Positions 27,624 to 36,409 of a stretch of 64,000 nucleotides of DNA are shown piece by piece. The position numbers and the translations under genes are program-made. Within the stretch, counting starts at the first letter, position 1. Every line of letters starts with the position of its first letter. Source of the stretch: Clostridia bacterium. GTDB lineage: Bacteria; Bacillota; Clostridia; Christensenellales; Aristaeellaceae. The stretch is taken from contig CAAGFE010000013.1 of assembly GCA_900769075.1 (NCBI GenBank), positions 1-64,000 of the forward strand. The letters run 5' to 3'. A model generated the notes under the pieces. That model had not been told where the DNA came from. It did not search any database and was given only the letters and a program-made list of their open reading frames with translations.

Positions 27624-28429
27624 AGGTCGGCCTCCAGGGTATAGATGCTGCCCACCTGGTCGCGGCGGGCCACATCCAGGAACAGCTCCTCGCCCAGGCG
27701 AATGCCCTCGCGGCGCATCCGTTCCTCCGACACCCGGCGGGCCAGGGCAGGCGTATTGTTCTCCCCGCTCAGATGGCCCAGAATGACATGCTGGGTGCCG
27801 CCGTCCACCAGCTGGAGGAGCGCTTCGGCGCAGGCCTCATTGGACAGATGCCCATGGTTGGACAGGATGCGCTGTTTCAGGCGCAGGCTGTAATGGTCAT
27901 TCATGCGCAGCATGTTCGGATCGTGGTTGCTCTCCAGCAGCACCAGGGAAGCCCCTGCCACCGCATCCCGCACAGCACGGGGGAAATAGCCCAGATCCGT
28001 CGCCGTGGCGATGCTCACGCTGCCGCCCCACAGGCGATAGCCCACCGGATCCGCCGCGTCATGGGGAATGGAGAAGGGCACCACGCCGATGTCCCCCAGG
28101 TAAAAATCCGAAAAGGTATCGAAGGTGCGGCGGCAGCCCTCGGGCATGGCGCCCACCTTGGCGTCCATGGCGTCCCAGGTGGCAGCGGTGGCGTACACCG
28201 GCAGCTTGTACTTGCGGGCCAGCACGCCCACGCCCGCGATATGGTCGGAATGCTCATGGGTGACCAGCACGCCGTCCAGGGTCTTCGGATCCACGCCGAT
28301 CATGTTCAGCGCCTCGGCGATCATCTTGCCGGACTTGCCCGCGTCAATCAGCAGCCGGGTGCCGCCGTACTGCACGAAGAGCGCGTTGCCGCTCGACCCG
28401 GAAAACAGCGGGCAGAATATCATATCCAT
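27620..28429 (-). CDS. walJ: WalJ/YycJ-type metallo-beta-lactamase-fold hydrolase
   Basis: This 269-residue protein shows the N-terminal FSGSSGNALFV of the YycJ family and the metal motif THEHSDH (H58, H60, D62, H63), then a distal GHLSGENN His. YycJ/WalJ is a DNA exonuclease-type enzyme usually found after the walRK two-component genes. Here walRK is absent and the gene sits after a LicD-type gene and parAB, so its assignment rests on sequence alone. A second ATG two codons in could also be the start. Confidence 0.88.
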   Translation of the reverse strand: MDMIFCPLFSGSSGNALFVQYGGTRLLIDAGKSGKMIAEALNMIGVDPKTLDGVLVTHEHSDHIAGVGVLARKYKLPVYATAATWDAMDAKVGAMPEGCRRTFDTFSDFYLGDIGVVPFSIPHDAADPVGYRLWGGSVSIATATDLGYFPRAVRDAVAGASLVLLESNHDPNMLRMNDHYSLRLKQRILSNHGHLSNEACAEALLQLVDGGTQHVILGHLSGENNTPALARRVSEERMRREGIRLGEELFLDVARRDQVGSIYTLEADL

Positions 28430-28466
28430 ATCTATGCAGGAAATCCTTTCGTATGGGGAATGCGGC

Positions 28467-29213
28467 TTACACGTCCAGATGCTTCGCCACGCGCTCGGAT
28501 TCCGGCGGCGGGGTCATGTAATCCGGCCCGAAGAGAATCGTCAGCACCTCGTCCCATTTCTTCGGGATCAGGCATTCCAGCGATTCAAAGGGCACCTTTT
28601 CCTTTTCCGCAAACTGCTCCGCGTGCCAGATGTGCATCATCAGCTCAAAGGCGCCGTTGCTCATGCACAGGTCATCGCCCGCCTTCACGGAGGTGGAGCA
28701 CTTTTCGTACCACTTCGCTTTTGTTTCGACGGAAAAGGGCAGGCCCATCAGGTGCGTGGTGAAAAGCAGCACCTTGTTCTTCCAGCTGAAGCGGCTGTAA
28801 TCCACATTCTTCTTCATCATGCCCTGAAGGATGTGAAGCCGCAGGAACCACATTTTGCGCCTGAAACCCGCCGCCGGCACGGGATCCAGGATGAAGAAAT
28901 CCGTGAAAGCCGCCGCCTTTTCCGGGTCATGGTTCATGACGCGGGGCGTCCAGGTGTCCAGGTAGGTCAGTTCAAAGCGCGGGTCGCACTCCTTGGGATA
29001 CACCACGCGGAACTTCTCAAATTCCGCGCGGGTCATGAGCAGATCAACGTCATCGTCCCACGGGATGAAGCCCTTGTGGCGCACCGCCCCCAGGAGCGTG
29101 CCGCACATCAGGTTATACTCAATGCCATGGCGCTCGCACACCGTCACAATATCCCGCAGCTGCTCGATCAGCTCTGCGTGGATCTCGGGCAGGCTCAGCT
29201 TTTTTTCTTCCAT
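28467..29213 (-). CDS. LicD-family phosphotransferase
   Basis: This 248-residue protein has the LicD core MCGTLLGAVRHKGFIPWDDD continuing to VDLLM (about residues 34-58); the DDDVD acidic cluster binds metal as in nucleotidyltransferases. LicD proteins transfer phosphocholine, or similar phospho-groups, to teichoic acids, capsules or other glycans. Here it follows a split transketolase and a phosphoglycosyl transferase, which supports a surface-glycan decoration pathway, though no choline uptake or cytidylyltransferase genes are nearby. The ATG at 29213 follows AAGGAGAG. Confidence 0.88.
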   Translation of the reverse strand: MEEKKLSLPEIHAELIEQLRDIVTVCERHGIEYNLMCGTLLGAVRHKGFIPWDDDVDLLMTRAEFEKFRVVYPKECDPRFELTYLDTWTPRVMNHDPEKAAAFTDFFILDPVPAAGFRRKMWFLRLHILQGMMKKNVDYSRFSWKNKVLLFTTHLMGLPFSVETKAKWYEKCSTSVKAGDDLCMSNGAFELMMHIWHAEQFAEKEKVPFESLECLIPKKWDEVLTILFGPDYMTPPPESERVAKHLDV

Positions 29214-29266
29214 TGTATATTCTCTCCTTATCGCGCAGCGGAAGGCATCCTCCGCGCGCTCCTTGC

Positions 29267-29887
29267 TCACAGGCCGCTGATGTCCAGCGTGATGGCATCC
29301 TCCATGATCCACATGGAATCCGCAATTCCGTCGCCCAGGGCCAGCTGTTCCTCCGTGACCTCCCCGGCAAACGGGAACAGCGTGATCCAGATGCAGAAGC
29401 CGCCCTTGCAGGTGAAATACTCGATGAAATGCTGCTCCTCGCCATCCTCATTGACATAGGAAGCATCCGTCCACACGAATTTTTGTCCGCCGAGCACGGC
29501 ATAGATGTCCACCGCCGCAACCTGATAGCCGTATTCGTTCAGATAGGCCTCATAGTATGCGCATTCCGACATTTCGCCGTATTCGGTCATGTCGTCAAAA
29601 TCAGCCACTTCGGCCCGGCTGACCCCGATCTCTATCTGGCACGTCCGCGCCGGATCAAACATGACCGCGTAGAGCCCTCTCTCCTCCATCATCGCAAGCA
29701 TCTCGCGCTGGCTCAGGCCCAGGCGTCCGAATGCCGATGCGCTGGATTCCCGGGTCAGGCACTCCCCTTCGACGGGGGTGAAGAAGAACTGCACGCCCTC
29801 CAGCTTCACCACGACATTGCCGCTTTCATCCATTTCCGCCAGGGTGCCCAGCGGGAGCAGGCAGAGCATCAGCCCAATGCGATCCAT
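29267..29887 (-). CDS. Unknown protein with hydrophobic N-terminus
   Basis: This 206-residue protein has no family I recognise. The first 17 residues (DRIGLMLCLLPLGTLA) are hydrophobic, suggesting a signal peptide or anchor but with little positive charge. The rest is acidic and mixed alpha/beta, with an aromatic C-terminal half (HFIEYFTCKGGFCIWITLFP). The start is unsure: the transketolase stop lies 27 bp upstream in the same frame, and the intervening codons would add RHEK, giving a better signal peptide from an ATT start. It lies between the transketolase and LicD genes and is probably co-transcribed. Confidence 0.6.
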   Translation of the reverse strand: MDRIGLMLCLLPLGTLAEMDESGNVVVKLEGVQFFFTPVEGECLTRESSASAFGRLGLSQREMLAMMEERGLYAVMFDPARTCQIEIGVSRAEVADFDDMTEYGEMSECAYYEAYLNEYGYQVAAVDIYAVLGGQKFVWTDASYVNEDGEEQHFIEYFTCKGGFCIWITLFPFAGEVTEEQLALGDGIADSMWIMEDAITLDISGL

Positions 29888-29914
29888 CTTCTCATGGCGA
29901 ATGCTCCATGACGC

Positions 29915-30832
29915 TTACAGCCAGGCGAGCGTCCGCGCGCAGATGGCTTTTTCATCCATCCCATACGCGCCGCGCAAATACTGCTGATTGCCCACGATGG
30001 TGGTGTACTCATCCGCCATGCCGATGCGGTGAACGCGGCAGCCGCTGCCGGTTTCCGCCAGCACCTCGCACACCGCGCTGCCGAAGCCGCCCACAACGGA
30101 GTGTTCCTCCACCGTGACGATGTGCCGGAAACGGGCGCCCAGCTCCAGGAGCTTTTCCCGGTCGATGGGCTTGAGGCAGGGGAAGCTCACCACCTCGGCG
30201 GACACGCCCTGTTCCGCCAGGAGCTTTGCCGCACTGGCCGTCTGGGTCAGGATGCCGCCCGCGGAGAGCAGCGCCACATCCTGCCCTTCCCGCAATGTCA
30301 GCGCCTTCGGAGCGGTGTAGTGCTCAATCGAGCCGGTGTGCAGGCAGGGTTCGCCGCCGCGGCCCAGGCGCAGATAGCAGGTGCCGGGGGTATTGAGCAT
30401 CACCGGGACGATGGCCTCCACCTCATGGGGATCGCCGGGGGTGAACACCGTCACGCCGGGCAGCGCCCGCAGCACCGCCATGTCCTCCGTCGCGTGATGG
30501 GACATGCCCAGGCTGCCGTACACAAAGCCGCCGCCCACGCACACCACCTTCACGTTGGCGTTGTGGTAGGCACAGTCGTTGCGGATCTGCTCCAGGCAGC
30601 GCAGGGTCGGAAAATTGCCGATGGAATAGGTCAGCACGGTACGCCCGGTCATCGCCAGCCCCGCAGCCAGGCCGGTCATCCCCTGCTCCGCGATGCCCGC
30701 GTTGACGAACTGGTCAGGATACGTCTCCCAGAAGGGCTTCAAAACCCCAAAGCCCAGATCGCCGGTGACCAGGGTCAGCCGGGGATCCTTCGCCGCCTCG
30801 CGCATCAGCGCTCGGGTGAATGCGTCTCTCAT
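29915..30832 (-). CDS. Transketolase, C-terminal subunit
   Basis: This 305-residue protein is the pyrimidine-binding and C-terminal half of a split transketolase. It shows RDAFTRALMREAAKDPRLTL, the FVNAGIAEQGMTGLAAGLA block with the catalytic Glu that activates thiamine diphosphate, and VVSFPCLKPID. Its ATG overlaps the N-subunit stop (ATGA). Split transketolases either serve the pentose phosphate pathway or make unusual sugars; a place between a phosphoglycosyl transferase and LicD favours a glycan precursor role, which is inference. Confidence 0.92.
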   Translation of the reverse strand: MRDAFTRALMREAAKDPRLTLVTGDLGFGVLKPFWETYPDQFVNAGIAEQGMTGLAAGLAMTGRTVLTYSIGNFPTLRCLEQIRNDCAYHNANVKVVCVGGGFVYGSLGMSHHATEDMAVLRALPGVTVFTPGDPHEVEAIVPVMLNTPGTCYLRLGRGGEPCLHTGSIEHYTAPKALTLREGQDVALLSAGGILTQTASAAKLLAEQGVSAEVVSFPCLKPIDREKLLELGARFRHIVTVEEHSVVGGFGSAVCEVLAETGSGCRVHRIGMADEYTTIVGNQQYLRGAYGMDEKAICARTLAWL

Positions 30833-31701
30833 GGCCTTTGCGCCTCCAGTTCCTTCAGTGCCGCCTCGTATTCCTCCCCCTGGGGGGTGCGGTAATGCCA
30901 GAGGATGTCGTTCTCCATGAAGGAAACGCCCTTGCCCTTGGTGGTTTCCGCGATGATGACGGTGGGCTTGCCCGTGCCCCGGTTCGCCTTGGCCTGCGCA
31001 AAGGCCGCCTGAAGCGCCTCTATGCTGTGACCGTCCGCCCGGAGCACGTTCCACCCGAAGGCGGCCCATTTGTCCGCAAAAGGCTCCAGGGCGATGGTGT
31101 TCTCGCAGAAATCCAGGGACTGCATGCGGTTGTGATCCACCACGGCGATCAGGTTGTCCAGCTTGTACTGGTGAGCCTGCAGCGCGGCCTCCCAGACGGA
31201 GCCTTCGTCACACTCGCCATCCCCCAGGATGCAGAACACGCGCCAGTCAGCCCCGTCCTTCCTTCCGCCCAGGGCCATGCCCGCAGCGACCGCCAGGCCG
31301 TGGCCCAGGGAGCCGGTGGAAAACTCCACGCCCGGCACGCCCTTGTGGCTCACATGCCCGGACAGGCGGGATCCGTTGGCATAGTGGGTGCTCAGCTCCT
31401 CCACATCAAAGAAGCCGCGCTCCGCCAGCGCCGCATACACCGCCGCGCCCGCGTGCCCCTTGGAGAGGATCAGCCGGTCGCGGTCGGGCATCTTCGGGTC
31501 CGCCGGATTCACGTTCAGCACGCCGGTATACAGCGTCGCTATGATTTCCGCCAGGGAGAAAATGGCACCGATGTGGCTGCCCCGGCTGATGTGGGTCATT
31601 TCCAGCCCGTGGCGGCGGATCAGCCAGGCCAGCACCTTCGGATTTCCCGTATCAATGGGCTGACCGCCAAAGGCCGCGTGGGTCTTTTCCGTGTAGGTCA
31701 T
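30829..31701 (-). CDS. Transketolase, N-terminal subunit
   Basis: This 290-residue protein is the thiamine-diphosphate-binding half: SKGHAGAAVYAALAERGFF, GSLGHGLAVAAGMALGG and the GDGECDEGSVWEAAL motif followed about 25 residues later by VVDHNRMQ, which bind Mg and diphosphate. It overlaps the upstream sugar transferase by 4 bp and the C-subunit by 4 bp, so the three are translationally coupled. Confidence 0.93.
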   Translation of the reverse strand: MTYTEKTHAAFGGQPIDTGNPKVLAWLIRRHGLEMTHISRGSHIGAIFSLAEIIATLYTGVLNVNPADPKMPDRDRLILSKGHAGAAVYAALAERGFFDVEELSTHYANGSRLSGHVSHKGVPGVEFSTGSLGHGLAVAAGMALGGRKDGADWRVFCILGDGECDEGSVWEAALQAHQYKLDNLIAVVDHNRMQSLDFCENTIALEPFADKWAAFGWNVLRADGHSIEALQAAFAQAKANRGTGKPTVIIAETTKGKGVSFMENDILWHYRTPQGEEYEAALKELEAQRP

Positions 31702-32396
31702 GCTGCTTTCTTCCCCTTCTCCTGGGCCATCTTCTTCGCCTTGCCGAACACGCCGCCGATGGTTTCAAAAAAGAGCTGCATATCCAGCTTGAAGCTCTGA
31801 TTCTTTGCGTATTCCACCCGCAGGCGGTTCTTCTCGGGCAGGATGTACTTCTCGTAATTCTCCACCGGGTTCTCCGTGCCGACGATTTCATCCTGGGCGA
31901 TATACACGATGGACGAGCGGTCGGTGATGCCGGGGCGCACCCACATGATGCACTGCTGCTCCTCGGTGTAGGCGTTGGTATACAGCAGCAGCTCCGGGCG
32001 GGGGCCGACGAAGCTCATGTCCCCCTTGATGATGTTGAGCAGCTGGGGCAGCTCATCCAGCTTCAGCCGGCGCATGATGCGCCCGGAACGGGTGACCCGG
32101 GGATCATCCTTCGCCGTGCAGCCGCCGGTCTTGTCCGCGTCCACCACCATGGTGCGGAATTTCATGATATAGAACGGCTGATTCTTGTACCCGCCGCGCA
32201 CCGCCCGGTAGAACACGGGGCCGGGGCTGTCCAGCTTGACCCAGATGGCCAGGGGGATCATCACCAGGCTGGCGGGAATCAGCATGAGCAGCGCGAGGAG
32301 GAAATCCAGCACGCGCTTGACCACATTGGAATAGAAGGGATGGGAGAGCGGGCCGTCCCAGCGGGGCAGCTCGGGAAGGGGCGGAAGTTTCGCCAT
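31698..32396 (-). CDS. Phosphoglycosyl transferase (bacterial sugar transferase)
   Basis: This 232-residue monotopic membrane enzyme belongs to the WcaJ/PglC-like class that puts the first sugar-phosphate on undecaprenyl phosphate. A reentrant hydrophobic helix (LLALLMLIPASLVMIPLAIW, about 32-51) precedes SPGPVFYRAVRGG, KFRTM and the LDELPQLLNIIKGDMSFVGP block containing the catalytic Asp-Glu pair. The start at 32396 follows AGGAGG, 17 bp after parB. It is the likely entry step for a surface glycan built with the downstream transketolase and LicD products. Confidence 0.92.
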   Translation of the reverse strand: MAKLPPLPELPRWDGPLSHPFYSNVVKRVLDFLLALLMLIPASLVMIPLAIWVKLDSPGPVFYRAVRGGYKNQPFYIMKFRTMVVDADKTGGCTAKDDPRVTRSGRIMRRLKLDELPQLLNIIKGDMSFVGPRPELLLYTNAYTEEQQCIMWVRPGITDRSSIVYIAQDEIVGTENPVENYEKYILPEKNRLRVEYAKNQSFKLDMQLFFETIGGVFGKAKKMAQEKGKKAA

Positions 32397-32413
32397 GGAA
32401 ACGCCTCCTAACG

Positions 32414-33286
32414 TCACTTTTGGCCCAGCTGCTGGAGCACCTCGTTGAGGCGTTCCAGCTCATCCTGGGAATAGTATTGCAGCACGATCTTGCCCTTCTT
32501 CGCGGTACCGGTGAGGGTGACGCGCATGCCGAAGGTTTCCCGGCAGAGGGTTTCCAGCTCGTTCAGCTCGGCAGGCAGGGTATGCAGGGGCTTCTCCTGC
32601 CGGGGCAGCTTTGCGCTGTTCTGCCTGAGCAGCGCGGCGGCGTTTTCCAGCTGGCGGACGGACCAGCCCTCCTGGACGGCGCGGTTGGCCAGGCTGATCT
32701 TCACATCGTCGGACTCCAGGCCCGCCAGCACCCGGGCATGCCCGGCGCTCAGCGTCCCCCCGCGCACCATGCTGATCACGTCCTCCGGCAATGTGAGCAA
32801 TCGCAGCAGATTCGCTACGGCGGGCCGGCTCTTGGACAATCGGGCCGCAACGGTTTCCTGGGTGTAGCCGCACTGCTTCATCAGGCTCTGGATGCCCATG
32901 GCGGTTTCGATGGGGTTCAGATCCTCCCGCTGGATGTTCTCAATCAGCGCGATTTCCATCTGGGTGACCACGTCCATCTCCCGGACGATGCAGGGCACCG
33001 TGGTCAGGCCAGCCGCCCGGGCCGCGCGCCAGCGGCGTTCGCCGGCGACAATGCGGTAGCGTCCGCCGTTCATGGGCGTGACCAGGATGGGCTGGAGCAC
33101 CCCCTGATCCCGGATGGACTGGGCCAGCTGGCGAATGCTCTCCTCCGGGAAGGTATGGCGGGGCTGGTCGGGATTGGGGTCAATGTCGCCGATGGCAATC
33201 TCCTGGCCTGCGCCGGGAACAGCGCCATCCAGCTCGGGCAGCAGGGCGTCAAGGCCACGGGCAAGGCCGCGGGATTTTTTAGGCAT
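32414..33286 (-). CDS. parB: Chromosome partitioning protein ParB (Spo0J)
   Basis: This 290-residue CTP-dependent clamp loads at parS and recruits ParA and SMC. It shows GLARGLDALLPE, the DIDPNPDQPR start of the ParB domain, the CTP-binding GERRWRAARAAGL and NIQREDLNPIE blocks, and a central HTH (YTQETVAARLSKSRPAVANL). A C-terminal dimerisation region follows. I searched the window for the parS palindrome TGTTTCACGTGAAACA and saw none. Upstream parA is in the same unit. Confidence 0.96.
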   Translation of the reverse strand: MPKKSRGLARGLDALLPELDGAVPGAGQEIAIGDIDPNPDQPRHTFPEESIRQLAQSIRDQGVLQPILVTPMNGGRYRIVAGERRWRAARAAGLTTVPCIVREMDVVTQMEIALIENIQREDLNPIETAMGIQSLMKQCGYTQETVAARLSKSRPAVANLLRLLTLPEDVISMVRGGTLSAGHARVLAGLESDDVKISLANRAVQEGWSVRQLENAAALLRQNSAKLPRQEKPLHTLPAELNELETLCRETFGMRVTLTGTAKKGKIVLQYYSQDELERLNEVLQQLGQK

Positions 33287-33333
33287 CGTGAAAACTCCCT
33301 TTCAGGTCGCATTGAAGAATGGGAAGAATGTGC

Positions 33334-34119
33334 TTACAGCTTCCAGCCGCGGGGCACCTTGACGCCGTTGCGGGCCAGCACCTCCTGGGCGAGCGCCGCA
33401 TAGGCGGTAGCGCCGCTGGAACGCTTGTCGTAGATATGGATGGGCTCACCGTGGGAAGGCGCCTCCCCCAGGCGGACGGTGCGCGGAATGACCGTGGCGT
33501 AGACCTGCTTCCTGAAGTGCTTCTTGACCTCGTCCACCACCTGCAGGCCCAGGTTGGTGCGCCCGTCCAGCATGGTCAGCAGCACGCCTTCGATGTCCAG
33601 GCGGGGGTTGAAGGTCTTTTTCACCCGCTGGATGGTCTGCATCAGGCTGGCCACGCCCTCCAGGGCGTAATATTCGCACTGGATGGGGATGATGACGCTG
33701 TCGGAGGCGGTCAGGGCATTGACCGTCAGCAGGGAAAGGCTGGGCGGACAGTCGATCACGATAAAATCGTAGTCCTTCGCCACGGCGCCCAGAGCCGTCT
33801 TCAGGCGCAGCTCCCGCTTGTCCACATTGACCAGCTGGAGCTCGGCGTCCGCCAGGCGGATATCGCTGCCCGCGATGTAGAGGTTCTTGAAATCGGTCTT
33901 TTCCACCAGATCCTTCATCGCCACGCGGCCCATCAGCACTTCATAGATGGACGCATCCTCCACCGCCATGCCCAGGCCGGAGGTCGTATTGCCCTGGGGA
34001 TCCAGGTCAACCAGGAGAATCCGCTGCCCCATGTCGCCCATGAGGGCAGCGAGATTGACCGCCGTGGTGGTCTTGCCCACGCCGCCCTTCTGATTGATGA
34101 TGGAGATCGTTTTTGCCAT
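33334..34119 (-). CDS. parA: Chromosome partitioning ATPase ParA (Soj)
   Basis: This 261-residue deviant-Walker ATPase has INQKGGVGKTTTAVNLA (P-loop 11-19 with the signature Lys), LVDLDPQGN and VIDCPPSLSLLTVNAL. It binds DNA non-specifically and drives segregation with ParB. The ATG at 34119 follows AAGGAGG. A strong promoter at 34162-34190 starts what may be a single unit through parB, glycan genes, walJ and an ABC-F gene. gidA/rsmG, common Firmicute neighbours, are absent. Confidence 0.97.
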   Translation of the reverse strand: MAKTISIINQKGGVGKTTTAVNLAALMGDMGQRILLVDLDPQGNTTSGLGMAVEDASIYEVLMGRVAMKDLVEKTDFKNLYIAGSDIRLADAELQLVNVDKRELRLKTALGAVAKDYDFIVIDCPPSLSLLTVNALTASDSVIIPIQCEYYALEGVASLMQTIQRVKKTFNPRLDIEGVLLTMLDGRTNLGLQVVDEVKKHFRKQVYATVIPRTVRLGEAPSHGEPIHIYDKRSSGATAYAALAQEVLARNGVKVPRGWKL

Positions 34120-34161
34120 GGTGAAGCCTCCTTGCCGGATATGCGCATAAAAAATCACTTT

Positions 34162-34190
34162 ATTATATCGCGTTTGGGGAGGATTGTAAA
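34162..34190 (-). promoter_or_regulatory. parA promoter
   Basis: TTTACA, a 17-nt spacer and a perfect TATAAT lie 43 nt upstream of parA. Confidence 0.8.
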
Positions 34191-34260
34191 GGCGAAACCG
34201 ATGGAAATGCGTTGGAAATCGCGTCCCGGGAACGGGAGCGCAGCGGCCTGGCGGACAACA

Positions 34261-34290
34261 AAAACGCCGCGCAGGTGTTTGCACGGCGTT
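34261..34290 (-). terminator. Terminator of the CotH-kinase gene
   Basis: AACGCCG/CGGCGTT with a 14-nt loop is followed by TTTGTTG on the - strand, 50 bp after the CotH-kinase gene stop and upstream of the parA promoter. Confidence 0.7.
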
Positions 34291-34341
34291 CTGACAGGCA
34301 TCCGCCTGAAGCGGCATGGGGCACAGCCGGTGATGGGCTGC

Positions 34342-36348
34342 TCACTGCGGCTTCGCGTTGGTGACCTCCAGCTTCCGCAGCACGTCCCCAAAGTAGGTCT
34401 CCACCTCTGCGTCCGTCAGCTTCATGGCCTTTTGCAGAAGCTCTGGAATCTTCTTGGGACGCACGCGGGCATAGTACTTGGTGGCGCTGATGTTGGTCTG
34501 CCAGTTCTTGAGCTTCATGTTGTTCCAGCGGGCGATGTGGCGGGGCAGAATCGGCTCCAGCTGGGCGATGACCGCGTCAAAATGCTGCTCGACATTGTCC
34601 CACACGAACACCGTGTCCAGCAGCTCAGCCACGCGGCGGAGGAACTTCGCCTTGTATTCCGGCACGGCGAGAAGGGCGTTGAGCGGCTCGTGGCGGAAGC
34701 CCTGAATCTTCCCCGAAACAGGCTTGATATAGTATTCCAGCGGGGTTTTGTCCAGGTTGCGCCAGCAGGCCTCCACGTCGAAGAGCAGATACTTCCACTT
34801 GCCGCCGGGCACGCGATAGACGCGCACGTTGGTGAAGTCCACATTGCCCAGGATGATCTCATAGGCCGCGTGGGTAAAAAGGCTGTCGATGTCCAGGCGT
34901 TCCTCCACATAGGCGAGGTTTTCGGGGATGTTGAGATCGTTTTTCTTGCAGAAATCCGCCAGCTCCAGCCAGTCCTCGTTGTTCCCGTTCTGGGTGAAGC
35001 GGTCGGTGCCGGTGCGGGCGAGGATGTCGATGCGGTCGATGTCCTCCTCCTCCGTCACCCCCTCGTAGGCCGCGATGAAGTACTTGTTGATCTTCTCCCG
35101 CAGGTTGTAATGGCCCCAGTACTGCCCGTTGATGTACACCTGAATCACCACATGATCCTGATAGAGGATGCCCTGCCCCTCCGCCAGGGAGGACGCGACG
35201 ATATCCCGCAGGCGGGTGGCGGAGAAATCCGAATTGGCGGCGCGCAGCAGCAGGGAGTGATACTCGGTGTAATCCCTTGTCGGGAAGGGGTTGAAGGCGA
35301 AGGAATCCTTGCCGTAGGGCTTGCGGGCATAGAGGGCGATGGACTTCTGGGCATTCTGGCGGGCGCTGTGGCCCGACGCGGTGAAGGTGCCCATCTGGTT
35401 GATCTCGCACAGGCCGGAGGCATTGAAGTATTCGATATTGATGGGGTATTCCCATTCCTTGTCGTAGTTGGGAATTTCGCCCGTTCCCTTGACCAGCGCG
35501 CCGGTCTGCTTGTTGAACAGGTACTTATCGTCGGTGATCAGGCAGACGATGGGCGTCAGCTGTTCGCTTTCCACGATGTAGGTGGCGCTGACGGTGACGG
35601 AGGGCACTTCGTTCTCCCCGAAGGCGCGGATCCGCAGGGGCGTGGTTTCCGTGAGGGCAAGGCCTTCCGCAGGGAAAAGCATCGACTTTTCGTCCGGCGT
35701 TTCCCCGTCGGTGGTGTAGCGCAGCGTCGCACCCTGGGGCGCGCCGGCCCGGACGGTCACGCCGTCGGGATAGTACCCGCCGACGGTCAGCAGCGCGGGT
35801 TCCCCGGTGCGGGCCGGATAGACCGCGTCGTCATTCCTTTTCGCGCGGGTGGCGTTGACGAGGTAGCCGTAATCCGCCTCGGTGGGCGTGCCGGAGAAGC
35901 CGGCAGGCAGTCCCCAGCTGACATTGCCGTACTGCCGGGGAAATTTCAGGGTCTGGACGCGCTCGCCCGCGGCGTCGGAGAGATAGAGGGTTTCACCCTC
36001 GGCGCTCAGGGAAAAGGTCGCATAATAGGGCGACTTGCTCCCCGGCTCGACGTCATCCTCCCCCGTGCAGTAGACGGTCAGGTACCCGCCTGCCTTGAGC
36101 TTGGTTCCCTGGGGAAAGACGAACTTCGCCAGGTTCTTCTTGCCGTCGGAGAGCCGCCAGCCGCTCAGATCCACGGTTGCGGCGCTGCGGTTGTACAGCT
36201 CGACCCAGTCATAGCTGTGCTTGTTTTCGAACATGCCGTTGGAGGCCATGATCTCGTTGATGACGATGGCTTGCTCCTCCCCGGCAAAAACCGGAAACGC
36301 CGGCAGACAGGTCAGGCAAAGCAGCAGGGCAAGCAGCTTCTTGCGCAT
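34342..36348 (-). CDS. Secreted CotH-kinase protein with lamin-tail domain
   Basis: This 668-residue protein has a clear signal peptide (MRKKLLALLLCLTCLPAFPV, cleavage near AFA-GE). A lamin-tail/LTD domain follows (about 26-150: INEIMASN...WVELYNRSA...LSGWRLSDG), then a chitobiase/beta-hexosaminidase C-terminal-like fold (about 195-275: YTTDGETPDEKS) and a CotH kinase domain (about 280-640: SLLLRAANSDFSATRLRD, LFDVEACWRN). CotH proteins are atypical kinases that phosphorylate secreted proteins such as spore-coat CotB. Here the signal peptide puts it outside the membrane; the substrate is unknown. Own promoter and terminator make it a single-gene unit. Confidence 0.9.
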   Translation of the reverse strand: MRKKLLALLLCLTCLPAFPVFAGEEQAIVINEIMASNGMFENKHSYDWVELYNRSAATVDLSGWRLSDGKKNLAKFVFPQGTKLKAGGYLTVYCTGEDDVEPGSKSPYYATFSLSAEGETLYLSDAAGERVQTLKFPRQYGNVSWGLPAGFSGTPTEADYGYLVNATRAKRNDDAVYPARTGEPALLTVGGYYPDGVTVRAGAPQGATLRYTTDGETPDEKSMLFPAEGLALTETTPLRIRAFGENEVPSVTVSATYIVESEQLTPIVCLITDDKYLFNKQTGALVKGTGEIPNYDKEWEYPINIEYFNASGLCEINQMGTFTASGHSARQNAQKSIALYARKPYGKDSFAFNPFPTRDYTEYHSLLLRAANSDFSATRLRDIVASSLAEGQGILYQDHVVIQVYINGQYWGHYNLREKINKYFIAAYEGVTEEEDIDRIDILARTGTDRFTQNGNNEDWLELADFCKKNDLNIPENLAYVEERLDIDSLFTHAAYEIILGNVDFTNVRVYRVPGGKWKYLLFDVEACWRNLDKTPLEYYIKPVSGKIQGFRHEPLNALLAVPEYKAKFLRRVAELLDTVFVWDNVEQHFDAVIAQLEPILPRHIARWNNMKLKNWQTNISATKYYARVRPKKIPELLQKAMKLTDAEVETYFGDVLRKLEVTNAKPQ

Positions 36349-36376
36349 GGGGTACCTCCTTCATTGGTTCACATTC

Positions 36377-36405
36377 ATTGTATCACAGGGGCCGCGCTGC
36401 CGCAA
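36377..36405 (-). promoter_or_regulatory. Promoter of the CotH-kinase gene
   Basis: TTGCGG, a 17-nt spacer and TACAAT with an upstream TG lie 29 nt before the start codon. Confidence 0.65.
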
Positions 36406-36409
36406 TGGC

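Noticed and set aside
32414..34260. parS site near parA-parB
   Set aside because: I looked for TGTTTCACGTGAAACA and close variants and saw none; only half-like TGTTTCA strings occur, for example near 24570.
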